The notes under the pieces: generated by a model | Seen by the model: the letters and a program-made list of their open reading frames with translations, nothing else | Databases searched by the model: none | Told to the model about the DNA's origin: nothing | Part shown: piece after piece, positions 10,293-21,422 of the stretch | How positions within the stretch are numbered: the stretch's first letter is position 1 | How the letters are laid out: the number at the start of each line of letters is the position of its first letter | Program-made: the position numbers and the translations under genes | NCBI RefSeq assembly: GCF_002855555.1 | Contig: NZ_PKRT01000001.1 | Location: 2,198,001-2,262,000, forward strand | DNA from: Novosphingobium sp. TH158 | GTDB lineage: Bacteria > Pseudomonadota > Alphaproteobacteria > Sphingomonadales > Sphingomonadaceae | DNA: 64,000 bases | Direction of reading: 5' to 3'

Positions 10293-10495
10293 CTCGCGCT
10301 GGCGGCCGGCGCGGGAGCGGCCTGCTGTCCCTGTGGGCGCGCGGGCATGGCGCTGGGGCTCAGCTGGCGCTGGTCAAGCATTTCCGCCGCTTCGTCGAGC
10401 GCCTTGTTTTCTCCTGCAGTAACGCCACCCGGCGTGTCGTTGCCCGATCCGCAGGCCGTCAGCAGCAGGAGGGGCAGGAGGGCGGAGAGTCTCAC
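10289..10495 (-). CDS. Small predicted lipoprotein
   Basis: This is a short protein with a clear lipobox: hydrophobic run LLPLLLLTAC, then GSGNDTPGG and an Ala/Pro/Gln-rich tail. I use the GTG at 10495, giving 68 residues with the modified cysteine at position 15. An ATG at 10552 in the same frame would add 19 residues ahead of a normal signal sequence and is less convincing. It is probably anchored in the inner or outer membrane, with no recognisable fold or function. A second small lipoprotein gene lies 68 bases upstream on the same strand. Confidence 0.65.
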   Translation of the reverse strand: MRLSALLPLLLLTACGSGNDTPGGVTAGENKALDEAAEMLDQRQLSPSAMPARPQGQQAAPAPAASAS

Positions 10496-10563
10496 GTCGC
10501 GTGTTCTCCGGATTGCGGGGGCGGGCCCGGCAAGGTCCGCGCCCCGATCCATTACCGGCAGGA

Positions 10564-10848
10564 TTACTGCTTGGGCGCGTCGGCCTTTTCCAGATCCTCG
10601 AAGTCCTGCGCCGTCTTCTCGGCAGCGGCCTTGACCTCATCCGGGGTCTTGGCGGCCGGGGCAGCGGCTTCGGTGGCGGCGCTGTCGGCAACCGGGGTGG
10701 CATTGGCTTCGGCCGAATTCACCGCTTCTTCCGCGGGCATCTCGACATTGTCGGCGCTCGCTTCGGCGTTCGGGTCGTCGGACTTGCCGCAGGCGGAAAG
10801 CGCCAGCACGGCAAGCGGGGCGAAAGCGGCAAAGGCAATCTTCTTCAT
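10564..10848 (-). CDS. Small Ala/Glu-rich lipoprotein
   Basis: This is a 94-residue precursor with a textbook lipoprotein signal: MKK, hydrophobic core, then LALSAC with the lipidated cysteine at residue 20. The mature part is almost entirely Ala, Glu, Asp and Pro, with the C-terminal third (PDEVKAAAEKTAQDFEDLE) likely helical. No domain is recognised. Together with the downstream lipoprotein gene it forms a pair on the minus strand that may be co-transcribed. Its strongly acidic, low-complexity mature region suggests a spacer or surface role, but this is a guess. Confidence 0.75.
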   Translation of the reverse strand: MKKIAFAAFAPLAVLALSACGKSDDPNAEASADNVEMPAEEAVNSAEANATPVADSAATEAAAPAAKTPDEVKAAAEKTAQDFEDLEKADAPKQ

Positions 10849-11006
10849 GGCATGTCCCTATGGCACGAGTCGCAAGGACCGGCGCACGGCCGGTCCACGG
10901 GGCAGGATTCTAGCGGCGACAAGGGCTCAAGACAAACGCCATTTTGCCGTTTTCCCGTATCCATCGCCGTGTTGCGGACCGCTGGGACGATAGCCGGAAT
11001 GCGGCC

Positions 11007-11035
11007 TTGATAGGATATAAAGATTTCTTTATATG
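11007..11035 (+). promoter_or_regulatory. Probable promoter of the methionine operon
   Basis: TTGATA at 11007-11012 and TATATG at 11030-11035 are separated by 17 bases, matching a housekeeping -35/-10 pair. Transcription would begin near 11041-11043, which leaves almost no leader before the ATG at 11045. The 20-base palindrome described in the next entry lies between and over these elements, so a bound repressor would block polymerase. Predicted by eye. Confidence 0.5.
11015..11034. promoter_or_regulatory. Palindromic operator, likely for the ArsR/methyltransferase regulator
   Basis: ATATAAAGATTTCTTTATAT has two perfect 9-base arms (ATATAAAGA and TCTTTATAT) around a 2-base centre. Such AT-rich symmetry stands out in a high-GC genome. 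It overlaps the -10 region and reaches the ATG at 11033. ArsR-family dimers bind inverted repeats of this kind, and the first gene of the operon encodes one, so autoregulation is the simplest reading. Confidence 0.7.
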
Positions 11036-12022
11036 ACCCGCCAAATGAAGATCGATCCCACCCTGCGCGCTTTGGCGGATTCCACCCGCCTGCGCATCAT
11101 GCGGCTGCTGGCGCACATGGAGCTGGCAGTGGGTGAACTGGCACAGGTGCTCGGCCAAAGCCAGCCGCGTGTTTCGCGCCATGTCCGCATCCTGTGCGAT
11201 GCCGGGCTGGCGGAACGTCGGCGCGAAGGTTCGTGGGTGTTCCTGCACATCGCCGTCGCCGCCGATCGCGCGCCCCCGATCGGGGCCGCCGTTGCCCGCC
11301 TGCTTGACGCGGCAGAGGCTGACGATGCCCAGTTCGCGGCCCGCTGTGCCGAGGATCGCCGCCACCTTGCCGCGATCCGCGCCGCGCGGGAAAACCAGGC
11401 CGCCGCCTATTTTGCCCGCCACGCCGGGGAGTGGGACCAGCTGCGCTCGCTCCACAGCAGTGACGAAGTGGTCGAAGCCGCGCTGCTCGAAACCCTTGGC
11501 CTGGGCATTGGTGCGCTGCTCGATGTCGGCACGGGCACGGGGCGCATCGCCCAGTTGCTCAGCCCGAACGCCGCCCATGTCACCGCGCTCGACAAGAGCC
11601 CGGAAATGCTGCGCATCGCCCGCGCCCGCCTGCAGCACCTTCCCGCCGGTGAGGTGGATCTGGTGCAGGGCGATTTTTCCGAGCTGCCGTTTGCCGCCGG
11701 CACCTTCGATACGGTCACCTTCCATCAGGTCCTGCACTATGCGCAGGACCCGGGCGGCGCCTTGGCCGAGGCAGCGCGGGTAACGCGGCCGGGCGGACGC
11801 ATCGCGGTGGTCGATTTCGCCGCGCATGACCGCGAGGAACTGCGCAGCGTCCATGCCCATGCGCGCCTTGGCTTCTCTGACGAGGCCATGCTCGCCATGC
11901 TCAGCGATGCCGGCTTCGCAGCCGTACCCGCCTGCGCGCTCCCCGGGCGCGAACTCACCGTCAAGATCTGGACCGGCACGCGCGTGGCGGTAAAGCAAGC
12001 ACGAAAGACCCAACCGGCATGA
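11033..12022 (+). CDS. ArsR-type regulator fused to a SAM-dependent methyltransferase
   Basis: The product has up to 329 residues. Residues 1 to about 95 are an ArsR winged helix (LADSTRLRIMRLLAHMELAV, then QSQPRVSRHVRILCDAGLAE). From about 140 onward there is a class I methyltransferase fold with D164 in LLDVGTGTGRIAQL and a later HQVLHY motif. Proteins with this layout in alphaproteobacteria often sit before metF and metH, and are thought to sense SAM or SAH and repress methionine genes; here the next three genes are exactly those. No arsenic cysteines are seen. The ATG at 11045 (MKIDPTLRAL) may be the true start, because the first ATG lies inside the operator and the predicted promoter. 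It overlaps metF by ATGA. Confidence 0.88.
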   Translation: MTRQMKIDPTLRALADSTRLRIMRLLAHMELAVGELAQVLGQSQPRVSRHVRILCDAGLAERRREGSWVFLHIAVAADRAPPIGAAVARLLDAAEADDAQFAARCAEDRRHLAAIRAARENQAAAYFARHAGEWDQLRSLHSSDEVVEAALLETLGLGIGALLDVGTGTGRIAQLLSPNAAHVTALDKSPEMLRIARARLQHLPAGEVDLVQGDFSELPFAAGTFDTVTFHQVLHYAQDPGGALAEAARVTRPGGRIAVVDFAAHDREELRSVHAHARLGFSDEAMLAMLSDAGFAAVPACALPGRELTVKIWTGTRVAVKQARKTQPA

Positions 12023-12906
12023 CCCTGCAGCCGCCCCTCTTTGCCGACCTTGCCGGAGACGTTTCGGTCTCGTTCGAATTCTTCCCGCCCAAGAGCGAGA
12101 AGATGGAAGAGCAGCTGTGGGATGCGATCACGCAGCTCGCCCCGCTCGATCCCTCCTTCGTTTCGGTTACCTATGGCGCCGGCGGTTCGACGCGCGAGCG
12201 GACCCACGCAACCGTGGCCCGGATCGTCAGGGAAACCAGCCTGGTTCCGGCCGCGCACCTCACCTGCGTTGCGGCAAGCAAGGGCGAGATTGCCGAAATT
12301 GCCGATCAGTACTGGGAAGCCGGGGTGCGCCACATCGTTGCCCTGCGCGGTGATCCGCCCGGAACGGATCAGCGCTTTGCCCCGCACCCCGATGGCTATG
12401 CCTCGGCCGCGGAACTGGTCGGCGGGCTGGCATCGCGTCATGCCTTCGATATTTCGGTCGCCGCCTATCCCGAGGTTCATCCCGAGGCCGTCGATGCCAA
12501 TGCCGATCTCGACAACCTGAAGCGCAAGCTCGATGCCGGGGCCAGCCGGGCGATCACGCAGTTCTTCTTTTCGCCCGAGGCCTATTTCCGCTTCCTCGAC
12601 AAGGTCCTGGCCGCGGGCATTTCCGCACCGATCCTGCCCGGCATCATGCCGGTGACCAACTTTGCCGCCATCCGGCGCATGTCTGCCAACACCGAGATTC
12701 CCGGCTGGATGGAAGCCATGTTCGAAGGGCTGGACGATCGTCCCGGCCCGCGCGCGCTGGTTGCCGCCGTGGTCGCGGCCGACATGTGCCGCCGCCTTTA
12801 CGAAGGCGGGGTACGCGATTTCCATTTCTATACGCTCAACCGGGCGGAGCAGGCCTATGCCGTCTGCCACCTGCTGGGCCTGCGTCCCAAGGAGACCGAG
12901 GCATGA
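12019..12906 (+). CDS. metF: Methylenetetrahydrofolate reductase
   Basis: This 295-residue FAD enzyme reduces 5,10-methylene-THF to 5-methyl-THF, the methyl donor for MetH. The N-terminal VSFEFFPPKSEKMEEQLW and FVSVTYGAGGSTRERT are hallmark motifs, and the fold is the usual single TIM barrel of bacterial MetF. Its start overlaps the stop of the regulator gene and its stop overlaps the start of the first metH part, both by ATGA. The operon thus encodes folate reduction and methyl transfer together with their regulator. Confidence 0.96.
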   Translation: MTLQPPLFADLAGDVSVSFEFFPPKSEKMEEQLWDAITQLAPLDPSFVSVTYGAGGSTRERTHATVARIVRETSLVPAAHLTCVAASKGEIAEIADQYWEAGVRHIVALRGDPPGTDQRFAPHPDGYASAAELVGGLASRHAFDISVAAYPEVHPEAVDANADLDNLKRKLDAGASRAITQFFFSPEAYFRFLDKVLAAGISAPILPGIMPVTNFAAIRRMSANTEIPGWMEAMFEGLDDRPGPRALVAAVVAADMCRRLYEGGVRDFHFYTLNRAEQAYAVCHLLGLRPKETEA

Positions 12907-13949
12907 GTGCCCGCGAAAAACTGCTCGCCGAAGCCGCGAAGCGCATCCTCATCACCGATGGCGCTTTCGGTACCGAGATCCAGAACTGCAAGCTGACCGA
13001 GGCGGACTATGCCGGGTCGCTGGGGCTGGCAAAGGACCAGAAGGGCAACAACGATATCCTGGCGCTGACCAGGCCCGAAGTGCCCGAAGCCATTCACCGC
13101 GCCTATTTCGAGGCCGGTGCGGACATCGCCGAGACCAACACCTTCAGCGCCAACCGGATCAGCCAGGCGGACTATGCCGCCGAGCACCTGGTGCGCGAAA
13201 TCAACGTCGAAAGCGCCCGGCTTGCCCGCCGCGTTGCAGACGAGTTCGAGGCGAAGGATGGCCGGCCGCGCTTCGTCGCCGGCGCCATCGGGCCGACCAA
13301 CAAGACGCTGTCGCTTTCGCCCGACGTCAACGACCCCGGCTATCGCGAGATCGACTGGGACACGCTGGTGGATGTCTATCGCGAACAGGCAGCCGCGCTG
13401 GTCGAAGGCGGGGCAGACTTCATCCTGATCGAAACCGTATTCGATACGCTCAATGCCAAGGCAGGCATCATGGCCTGCAAGCAGCTCGAGAAGGAGCTCG
13501 GCCGCGAGGTTCCGATCATGCTGTCGATGACGCTGACCGACCTTTCCGGTCGCAACCTTTCCGGCCACACGGTCGAGGCCTTCTGGCACGCGGTGCGCCA
13601 TGCCCGGCCGGTTACCGTCGGGCTCAACTGCTCGTTCGGAGCAACCCAGCTTCGTCCGCACGTGAAGGCGCTGGCCGAGATCGCCGATACGCTGATCATG
13701 GTCTATCCCAATGCCGGCCTGCCCAACGAACTGGGCCAGTATGACGAGATGCCCGGCACCACCGCGGCGCTGGTCAGGGAATGGGCCGAACATGGCCAGG
13801 TGAACATCCTGGGCGGATGCTGCGGATCGACCCCCGCGCACATCGCGGCCATGGCGCAGGCGGTGAAGAACGTGCCGCCGCGACAGCTTCCGGTGCTTGA
13901 ACCCATTACCCGCCTTGCCGGGCTCGAACCCTTTACCATGGCTGCCTGA
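12903..13949 (+). CDS. metH: Methionine synthase, homocysteine-binding subunit (MetH N-terminal part)
   Basis: This 348-residue protein is the homocysteine S-methyltransferase barrel of cobalamin-dependent methionine synthase. The zinc ligands that activate homocysteine are C243 (GLNCSFGA), C306 and C307 (GGCCGST). The ATG at 12903 overlaps the metF stop. In E. coli this domain is the first third of a single MetH chain of about 1227 residues; here a stop at 13949 and a new start 5 bases later divide it. Together the two parts give 1219 residues, so nothing is missing. Such a split is known in several alphaproteobacteria, so I read it as a normal arrangement rather than a broken gene. Confidence 0.94.
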   Translation: MSAREKLLAEAAKRILITDGAFGTEIQNCKLTEADYAGSLGLAKDQKGNNDILALTRPEVPEAIHRAYFEAGADIAETNTFSANRISQADYAAEHLVREINVESARLARRVADEFEAKDGRPRFVAGAIGPTNKTLSLSPDVNDPGYREIDWDTLVDVYREQAAALVEGGADFILIETVFDTLNAKAGIMACKQLEKELGREVPIMLSMTLTDLSGRNLSGHTVEAFWHAVRHARPVTVGLNCSFGATQLRPHVKALAEIADTLIMVYPNAGLPNELGQYDEMPGTTAALVREWAEHGQVNILGGCCGSTPAHIAAMAQAVKNVPPRQLPVLEPITRLAGLEPFTMAA

Positions 13950-13953
13950 TCCG

Positions 13954-16569
<2,616 letters not shown>

Positions 16570-16576
16570 TCGGCTG

Positions 16577-16849
16577 CTATTTCCCGTCGAAGCGGGCGGG
16601 GCGCGAAAGCTTGTAAGGCAGTTCGCTGGAGGCGACGCTGGATTCGCGGCCGTTCTCGTGGATCAGCGTCACCCGGCCGAGGCCGGCGTTGACCACCACG
16701 CCCGCAACCGTATCGACCCATTTGTGCAATTCGGCGCGAATGAAGGCGAGCCCTTCGCCCGAAGTGCTGGCCTCACCGGCGCTTTCCACTTCGGCGGCCA
16801 GTTCGACCGCGCGCTCGACGGCGGCATCGATATTCGCAGACTTGTCCAT
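16577..16849 (-). CDS. Conserved-looking hypothetical protein
   Basis: This 90-residue soluble protein has no domain I recognise. The first half is Ala/Glu-rich and probably helical (NIDAAVERAVELAAEVESAG); the second has FIRAELHKWVDTVAGVVVNAG and a beta-like segment VTLIHENGRESSVA. The ATG at 16849 is chosen over the one at 16855 because AAGGGA then lies about 7 bases upstream. It converges on metH with 7 bases between the stops and is divergent from the serine hydrolase gene. Confidence 0.7.
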   Translation of the reverse strand: MDKSANIDAAVERAVELAAEVESAGEASTSGEGLAFIRAELHKWVDTVAGVVVNAGLGRVTLIHENGRESSVASSELPYKLSRPARFDGK

Positions 16850-16905
16850 CGGCATTCCCTTCGTGCCTATCATGGCACAGTGCGACGCGCGCAAACAGGC
16901 TCGAC

Positions 16906-18120
16906 GTGGCGCGGCGGGCCATTATCATCGCGCCGATGCTTCGCCTGATCCCGCTTCTCATGGCCGCGCAACCGGCACCACCGGCAGATCCCGTTCCGGC
17001 GAGTGTGACGGTCAGCTTCGACCGGCAGGGAATGCAGGTCGAAGTGGCGGAAGGCGCGGCGGATCGCCGCACGGGCCGCAAGGTCACGGCGGACGATCCG
17101 GTCCGCGTGGCCAGCATTTCCAAACTGGTGACGGCAATGGGGGTGATGCGACTGGTTGACCAGGGCAAGCTGGACCTTGATCGCGACGTTTCCGATTACC
17201 TGGGCTGGCCGCTGCGCAACCCGGCCTTCCCAGACCGGCCGATCACGATGGAGATGCTGCTGTCGCATCGCTCCAGCCTGCTCGACGGGCCGGACCTCTA
17301 CATCATCCCGCTGGGCACCACGCTTCGCGAACGGCTGGCCGATCCGCGCGTGTGGGACAAGGCCCATGCACCGGGAACGGACTGGTTCCACTACACCAAC
17401 CTGAACTTCCCAGTCGTCGCCAGCGTGATGGAAAGGGTAACCGGCGAACGGTTCGACCGGCTGATGGCCCGGCTGGTGCTGAAGCCGCTGAAACTGGATG
17501 CCTGCTTCAACTGGGGCGAAGGCTGCTCGCCTGCAACGGTGAGGCGCGCGGTGGTTCTCTACCGTGCGAGTGGCGAGGTGGCGAAGGATGATCTTCAGGG
17601 GCGCCTGCCCGATTGCCCCGTGGCGGTTGAAGCAGGGGCGCCGTGCGATCTTTCCGCATACCGGCCGGGAGACAATGGCTCGCTGTTCTCGCCGCAGGGC
17701 GGCTTGCGGATTTCGATGAAGGGGCTGGCGCGCATCGGGCAGGTTGCCGCCGGCAGTACGGCGCGGGGCTTCCTGTCGCAGCCCAGCTATTCCCGCCTGT
17801 TCAAGCCGGTATGGAGCTTCGATGGCAGCAATGGCCTGGGAGAGGACGGCTTGCCCGGGTTCTTCTGCGCCTATGGCCTTGCCGCTCAGCGCATCGCCAA
17901 TGACCAGCCGGGCTGCCGCGATGACCTGTTCGGCGACGGCGTGATGCGCCTGGGCCATTCGGGCGATGCCTATGGCCTGAAGTCCGGCCTGTGGTTCGAT
18001 CCCTGGACCGGTCGGGGCCTCGCCTATTTCACCACTGCCGTGCCCGACGGCGATGCGGGCAGGCGCAGCGCTTTCACGGCGCGGGAAGAAGCATTGGCAG
18101 ATCGCGCGAAACACCGCTGA
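16906..18120 (+). CDS. Serine hydrolase, beta-lactamase class C / esterase family
   Basis: This protein of about 404 residues has the serine beta-lactamase-like fold (PF00144). The nucleophile motif is S70-I-S-K73 in VRVASISKLVTAM, the tyrosine motif is YTN in WFHYTNLNFP, and HSGDAYGLKSGLWFD near the end takes the place of the third KTG/HxG motif. A hydrophobic N-terminus suggests export. The start is uncertain: GTG at 16906 or ATG at 16936 (MLRLIPLLMAAQPAPP). These proteins act as esterases, peptidases or penicillin-interacting enzymes; true beta-lactamase activity should not be assumed. Confidence 0.87.
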   Translation: MARRAIIIAPMLRLIPLLMAAQPAPPADPVPASVTVSFDRQGMQVEVAEGAADRRTGRKVTADDPVRVASISKLVTAMGVMRLVDQGKLDLDRDVSDYLGWPLRNPAFPDRPITMEMLLSHRSSLLDGPDLYIIPLGTTLRERLADPRVWDKAHAPGTDWFHYTNLNFPVVASVMERVTGERFDRLMARLVLKPLKLDACFNWGEGCSPATVRRAVVLYRASGEVAKDDLQGRLPDCPVAVEAGAPCDLSAYRPGDNGSLFSPQGGLRISMKGLARIGQVAAGSTARGFLSQPSYSRLFKPVWSFDGSNGLGEDGLPGFFCAYGLAAQRIANDQPGCRDDLFGDGVMRLGHSGDAYGLKSGLWFDPWTGRGLAYFTTAVPDGDAGRRSAFTAREEALADRAKHR

Positions 18121-18196
18121 ACAGGATCAATTCCGGGGGTAATCCGCAGGATTGGCGCTCCCCACCCGAGCCCTGATCTGCCATAGCCGCCGGGCG

Positions 18197-19969
18197 ATGC
18201 TCGATACGGCCGACCTGATCCCAGCCCTGCACACCACCTTCGGCTTCTCCGCCTTTCGCGGGGTGCAGGAACAGGTGGTGCGCCGGGTCCTGGGCGGCCA
18301 ATCCACCCTGGCGGTCATGCCGACAGGCGCGGGCAAGTCTCTGACCTACCAGCTTCCCGCGACGCTCTTGCCGGGGACCTGCGTGGTCATTTCCCCGCTG
18401 ATCGCGCTGATGCATGATCAGCTGCGCTCGGCAGAGGCCAACGGCATCCGTGCAGCCAGCCTAACCAGCGCCGATGCCAACCGCGAGGAAACGATCGACC
18501 GCTTCCGCGCAGGCGGGCTGGACCTGCTTTATGTCGCGCCCGAACGCGCCAGCCAGCCGCACTTTCGCGAACTCCTCGGGGCCGGGCAGATCAGCTTTTT
18601 CGCCATAGACGAGGCGCACTGCGTTTCCGAATGGGGCCACGATTTCCGGCCGGACTATCGCGCGCTGCGTCCGCTGATGGACAGTTTCGGTAGCGTGCCC
18701 CGCCTTGCCCTGACGGCGACGGCTGACGCGCACACCCGCGCGGACGTGCTTGCCCAGCTTGGCATTCCCGGCGACGGGCTGGTGATCGCAGGGTTCGATC
18801 GCCCGAATATCCGCTATGTCATCTCGCACCGCGATAGCGGCTTCCAGCAATTGCGCGACCTGCTGAAGCAGCAGCCGGGGCCCGGGATCGTCTATGCGCC
18901 GACGCGCCGACAGGTCGAAGACCTCGCCGCACGACTTGCCGAGGCGACGGGCAGGCGGGTGCTGCCTTATCACGCAGGCCTTCCGGTTGAGGAGCGCGCC
19001 GCGAACCAGGCGGCCTTCGTGGCCAGCGAAGACATGGTGATGGCGGCCACGGTCGCCTTCGGCATGGGTATCGACAAGCCCGACGTGCGCTTTGTCGCTC
19101 ACGCCGGCATGCCCAAGTCGATCGAATCCTATTACCAGGAAACCGGGCGCGCCGGGCGCGATGGCGACGATGCGCTGGCAGTGATGTTCTGGGCGGCGAA
19201 GGACTTTGCCCTTGCGCGGGAGCGGTTGTCCGAACTCGACGAAAGCCGCCGGGCCAGTGAGCGGGCGCGGCTCGATGCCCTGGCCATGCTGGTGGAAAGC
19301 CCCACCTGCCGCCGCGCCATGCTGCTGCGCCACTTCGGCGAGGATCCGCCGCAAGCCTGCGGCAATTGCGACAACTGCCTGGAAGCGCCGGGTGTTGCCG
19401 ATGGGTCGGTGGTGGCGCAGAAGCTGCTTTCCGCTGCCTACCGAACCGGCCAGAGCTTTGGCATCGGCCACCTGGAGAAAGTCCTTGTCGGGGCGAGCGA
19501 CGATCGCGTGGTCCAGCGCGGGCATGACCGGCTTTCCGTTTTCGGCATCGCCAGCGCCGAAGAAGCGCGGCTGATCAAGCCTGTCGCCCGTGCCCTGCAG
19601 GCGCGCGGGGCGCTAGTGGCCAACGAACATGGCGGCCTGATGCTGTCCGGCGATGCGCGTGCCATCCTGAAGGGCGAGCTCCCGCTCGCAGTGGTCCTGC
19701 CCCCGGCAAAGGGCCGCCGCCGATCGCGCGGTGAGGCTGTGGCGAACCCCGTTGGCAACCCGCTGTTCGAAGCGCTGCGCGCCCTGCGGCGCGAGCTGGC
19801 GACCGAGGCGGGCATTCCGCCCTATGTCATCTTCCACGATGCAACGCTGCGCGAAATGGCGACCAGGCGGCCCGCCAGCCTTGCCGAACTCGGTGCCATC
19901 GGCGGTGTCGGCGCGCGCAAGCTGGAAGCCTATGGCGATGCCTTTCTCTCCGTGATCCGCCAGCATTGA
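18197..19969 (+). CDS. recQ: ATP-dependent DNA helicase RecQ
   Basis: This 590-residue 3'-5' helicase works in recombination and replication-fork repair. It has Walker A with K47 (MPTGAGKS), DEAH at 138-141, motif VI QETGRAGRDG, a zinc-binding cysteine group (CRRAMLLRHFG then CGNCDNC) and a C-terminal HRDC-like domain (NPLFEALRALRRELA). RQC sequence lies between. ATG 18197 is used; a TTG at 18152 would add 15 residues with no ribosome site. It stands alone, about 75 bases after the serine hydrolase. Confidence 0.95.
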   Translation: MLDTADLIPALHTTFGFSAFRGVQEQVVRRVLGGQSTLAVMPTGAGKSLTYQLPATLLPGTCVVISPLIALMHDQLRSAEANGIRAASLTSADANREETIDRFRAGGLDLLYVAPERASQPHFRELLGAGQISFFAIDEAHCVSEWGHDFRPDYRALRPLMDSFGSVPRLALTATADAHTRADVLAQLGIPGDGLVIAGFDRPNIRYVISHRDSGFQQLRDLLKQQPGPGIVYAPTRRQVEDLAARLAEATGRRVLPYHAGLPVEERAANQAAFVASEDMVMAATVAFGMGIDKPDVRFVAHAGMPKSIESYYQETGRAGRDGDDALAVMFWAAKDFALARERLSELDESRRASERARLDALAMLVESPTCRRAMLLRHFGEDPPQACGNCDNCLEAPGVADGSVVAQKLLSAAYRTGQSFGIGHLEKVLVGASDDRVVQRGHDRLSVFGIASAEEARLIKPVARALQARGALVANEHGGLMLSGDARAILKGELPLAVVLPPAKGRRRSRGEAVANPVGNPLFEALRALRRELATEAGIPPYVIFHDATLREMATRRPASLAELGAIGGVGARKLEAYGDAFLSVIRQH

Positions 19970-20001
19970 AGAGCGAATTTAACTGATCGATTAAAATCCG
20001 G

Positions 20002-20029
20002 TTGACCTGCGAATCGTTCGCAGTAAAGG
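20002..20029 (+). promoter_or_regulatory. Putative promoter/operator of sbtA
   Basis: TTGACC at 20002-20007 resembles a -35 box. Directly after it lies the inverted repeat CTGCGAA-TCG-TTCGCAG (20007-20023; perfect 7-base arms), followed by TAAAGG as a weak -10. A symmetrical site in this position suggests a repressor or activator of the bicarbonate transporter genes. No regulator gene is adjacent. Confidence 0.45.
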
Positions 20030-20065
20030 GATGTCTTCGGCCGTAACAGCAACGGGCGAAATGCT

Positions 20066-21043
20066 TTGGACATTCTTCTTTCACCGGTAATCCTGTTCTT
20101 CCTGCTCGGCGTTCTCGCCGCGGCAGCGCGATCCGACCTTTCCGTTCCCGAGCCCTTGGCGAAGAGCCTTTCGCTTTACCTCATGGCCGCGATCGGCCTG
20201 AAGGGCGGGGTGCAGGTTTCGCAGGCCGGTTTCAGCGCGGAGATGGGCTGGGTCTCGCTCGCCGGCATGGGCCTGAGCTTCGCCGTGCCGTTCATGGCCT
20301 TTGCCCTGCTGCGCTCACTCGGCGGGCTCGACCGGCTGAATGCGGCGGCGGTCTCGGCCCATTACGGATCGGTGAGCCTGGTCACCTTCGTCACGGCGTC
20401 GGATTCTCTCACCCGCGCCGGCATGGCTCCGGCAGGCTATCTTGTCGCGGTGATGGCCCTGATGGAAACGCCCGCAATCGTCAGCGGCCTGTTGCTTGCC
20501 CGTACCGCCGGCACTGCGCGCGATCGCGACGAACCGGCCGGTGGCGGGCACTTGTGGCGCGAGGTGCTGCTGAACGGTTCGGTCGTGCTGCTGCTGGGCG
20601 CGTTCCTGATCGGCCTGGCGATCGGCAAGGACAAGTTCCAGACCATTTCTCCGGTATTCGTCGCCGGATTCACCGGGCTGCTTTGCCTGTTCATGCTCGA
20701 CATGGGCCTGATCGCCATGCGCCGTTTCCGCGAAAGCCGGCGGCTGAGCTGGCGGCTGGTCGCGATTGCCCTGGCGCTGCCGCTGGTAAACGGAGCGATC
20801 GGGCTTGCCCTTGCCGCGGCGCTCGGCCTTGATCCCGGCACCGGGGCGGCCTTTGCCCTGCTTGCTGCCAGCGCTTCCTATATCGCGGTTCCCGCCGCCA
20901 TCCGACTTGCCTTGCCCGATGCCGATCCCGGCATCTACCTGTCGATGTCGCTGGCAGTGACCTTTCCCTTCAACATCCTCGCCGGGATTCCGCTGTTCAG
21001 CAGCCTGGCGGTCAGCCTGCTGGGCTGGGAGACCGGTTCATGA
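20066..21043 (+). CDS. sbtA: SbtA-like sodium-dependent bicarbonate transporter
   Basis: This 325-residue integral membrane protein has about ten hydrophobic helices, starting with ILLSPVILFFLLGVLAAAARSDL and LYLMAAIGLKGGVQV, which is characteristic of the SbtA family (PF05982), the Na+/HCO3- symporters first known from cyanobacteria. The only usable start is TTG at 20066; a stop at 20024 closes the frame upstream and there is no ATG or GTG between. It overlaps the downstream PII-like gene by ATGA, the usual SbtA-SbtB order. In a heterotroph it probably supplies bicarbonate for carboxylases; the transported ion is inferred from family. Confidence 0.88.
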   Translation: MDILLSPVILFFLLGVLAAAARSDLSVPEPLAKSLSLYLMAAIGLKGGVQVSQAGFSAEMGWVSLAGMGLSFAVPFMAFALLRSLGGLDRLNAAAVSAHYGSVSLVTFVTASDSLTRAGMAPAGYLVAVMALMETPAIVSGLLLARTAGTARDRDEPAGGGHLWREVLLNGSVVLLLGAFLIGLAIGKDKFQTISPVFVAGFTGLLCLFMLDMGLIAMRRFRESRRLSWRLVAIALALPLVNGAIGLALAAALGLDPGTGAAFALLAASASYIAVPAAIRLALPDADPGIYLSMSLAVTFPFNILAGIPLFSSLAVSLLGWETGS

Positions 21044-21351
21044 TCCAGACCTTTACCCGCAAGCGCATCGATATCCTGGTCGATGCTCCCCTCACCGACT
21101 GGCTGGTCGAGAAGGCGAGACAAGCCGGGATCCCGCACCACAGCCTGCTGCCGGTTCATTCGGGCGAGGGGCGATCCGGCACCTGGCGCGATGACGATGG
21201 CTTCGGCTCGGTGGCAAAGCGGATGTTCGTTGCCGTCTCCAACGAGGAGAAGGTCGGCCACCTGCTTGAACTGCTGGCGCCCCGCATAGAAACGCACGGG
21301 CTGGTCATCACCGTCTACGATGTCGAAGTGATCCGCGGCGAGCGGTTCTGA
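21040..21351 (+). CDS. sbtB: PII-like protein, SbtB family
   Basis: This 103-residue protein has the ferredoxin-like alpha/beta pattern of PII signalling proteins. SbtB regulates SbtA by binding it in response to adenine nucleotides. The sequence has a polar T-loop-like region (HSGEGRSGTWRDDDGFGSV) and lacks the C-terminal CGPxGC redox motif found in some cyanobacterial SbtB. It is translationally coupled to sbtA. A GC-rich hairpin begins 11 bases after its stop. Confidence 0.85.
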   Translation: MIQTFTRKRIDILVDAPLTDWLVEKARQAGIPHHSLLPVHSGEGRSGTWRDDDGFGSVAKRMFVAVSNEEKVGHLLELLAPRIETHGLVITVYDVEVIRGERF

Positions 21352-21361
21352 AGAAAGGGAA

Positions 21362-21391
21362 AGGGCGCCCGCACCGTGATGCGGACGCCCT
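21362..21391. terminator. Hairpin terminator between sbtB and terC
   Basis: A 12-pair stem with one mismatch (AGGGCGCCCGCA and TGCGGACGCCCT) surrounds a 6-base loop. Read on the minus strand it is followed by TTCCCTTTCTTC, so it best fits termination of terC, while also lying just after the convergent sbtB. Confidence 0.7.
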
Positions 21392-21422
21392 CCCTGGAGA
21401 CCTCGTTATGGCCTGAAGCAGG

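Noticed and set aside
10849..11032. Possible cobalamin or SAM riboswitch before the methionine operon
   Set aside because: No conserved B12-box or SAM-riboswitch core could be found, and the predicted transcript has almost no leader.
19979..19994. TTAA-N8-TTAA resembling a CtrA binding site before sbtA
   Set aside because: The known CtrA site has 7 bases between the TTAA halves; here there are 8.
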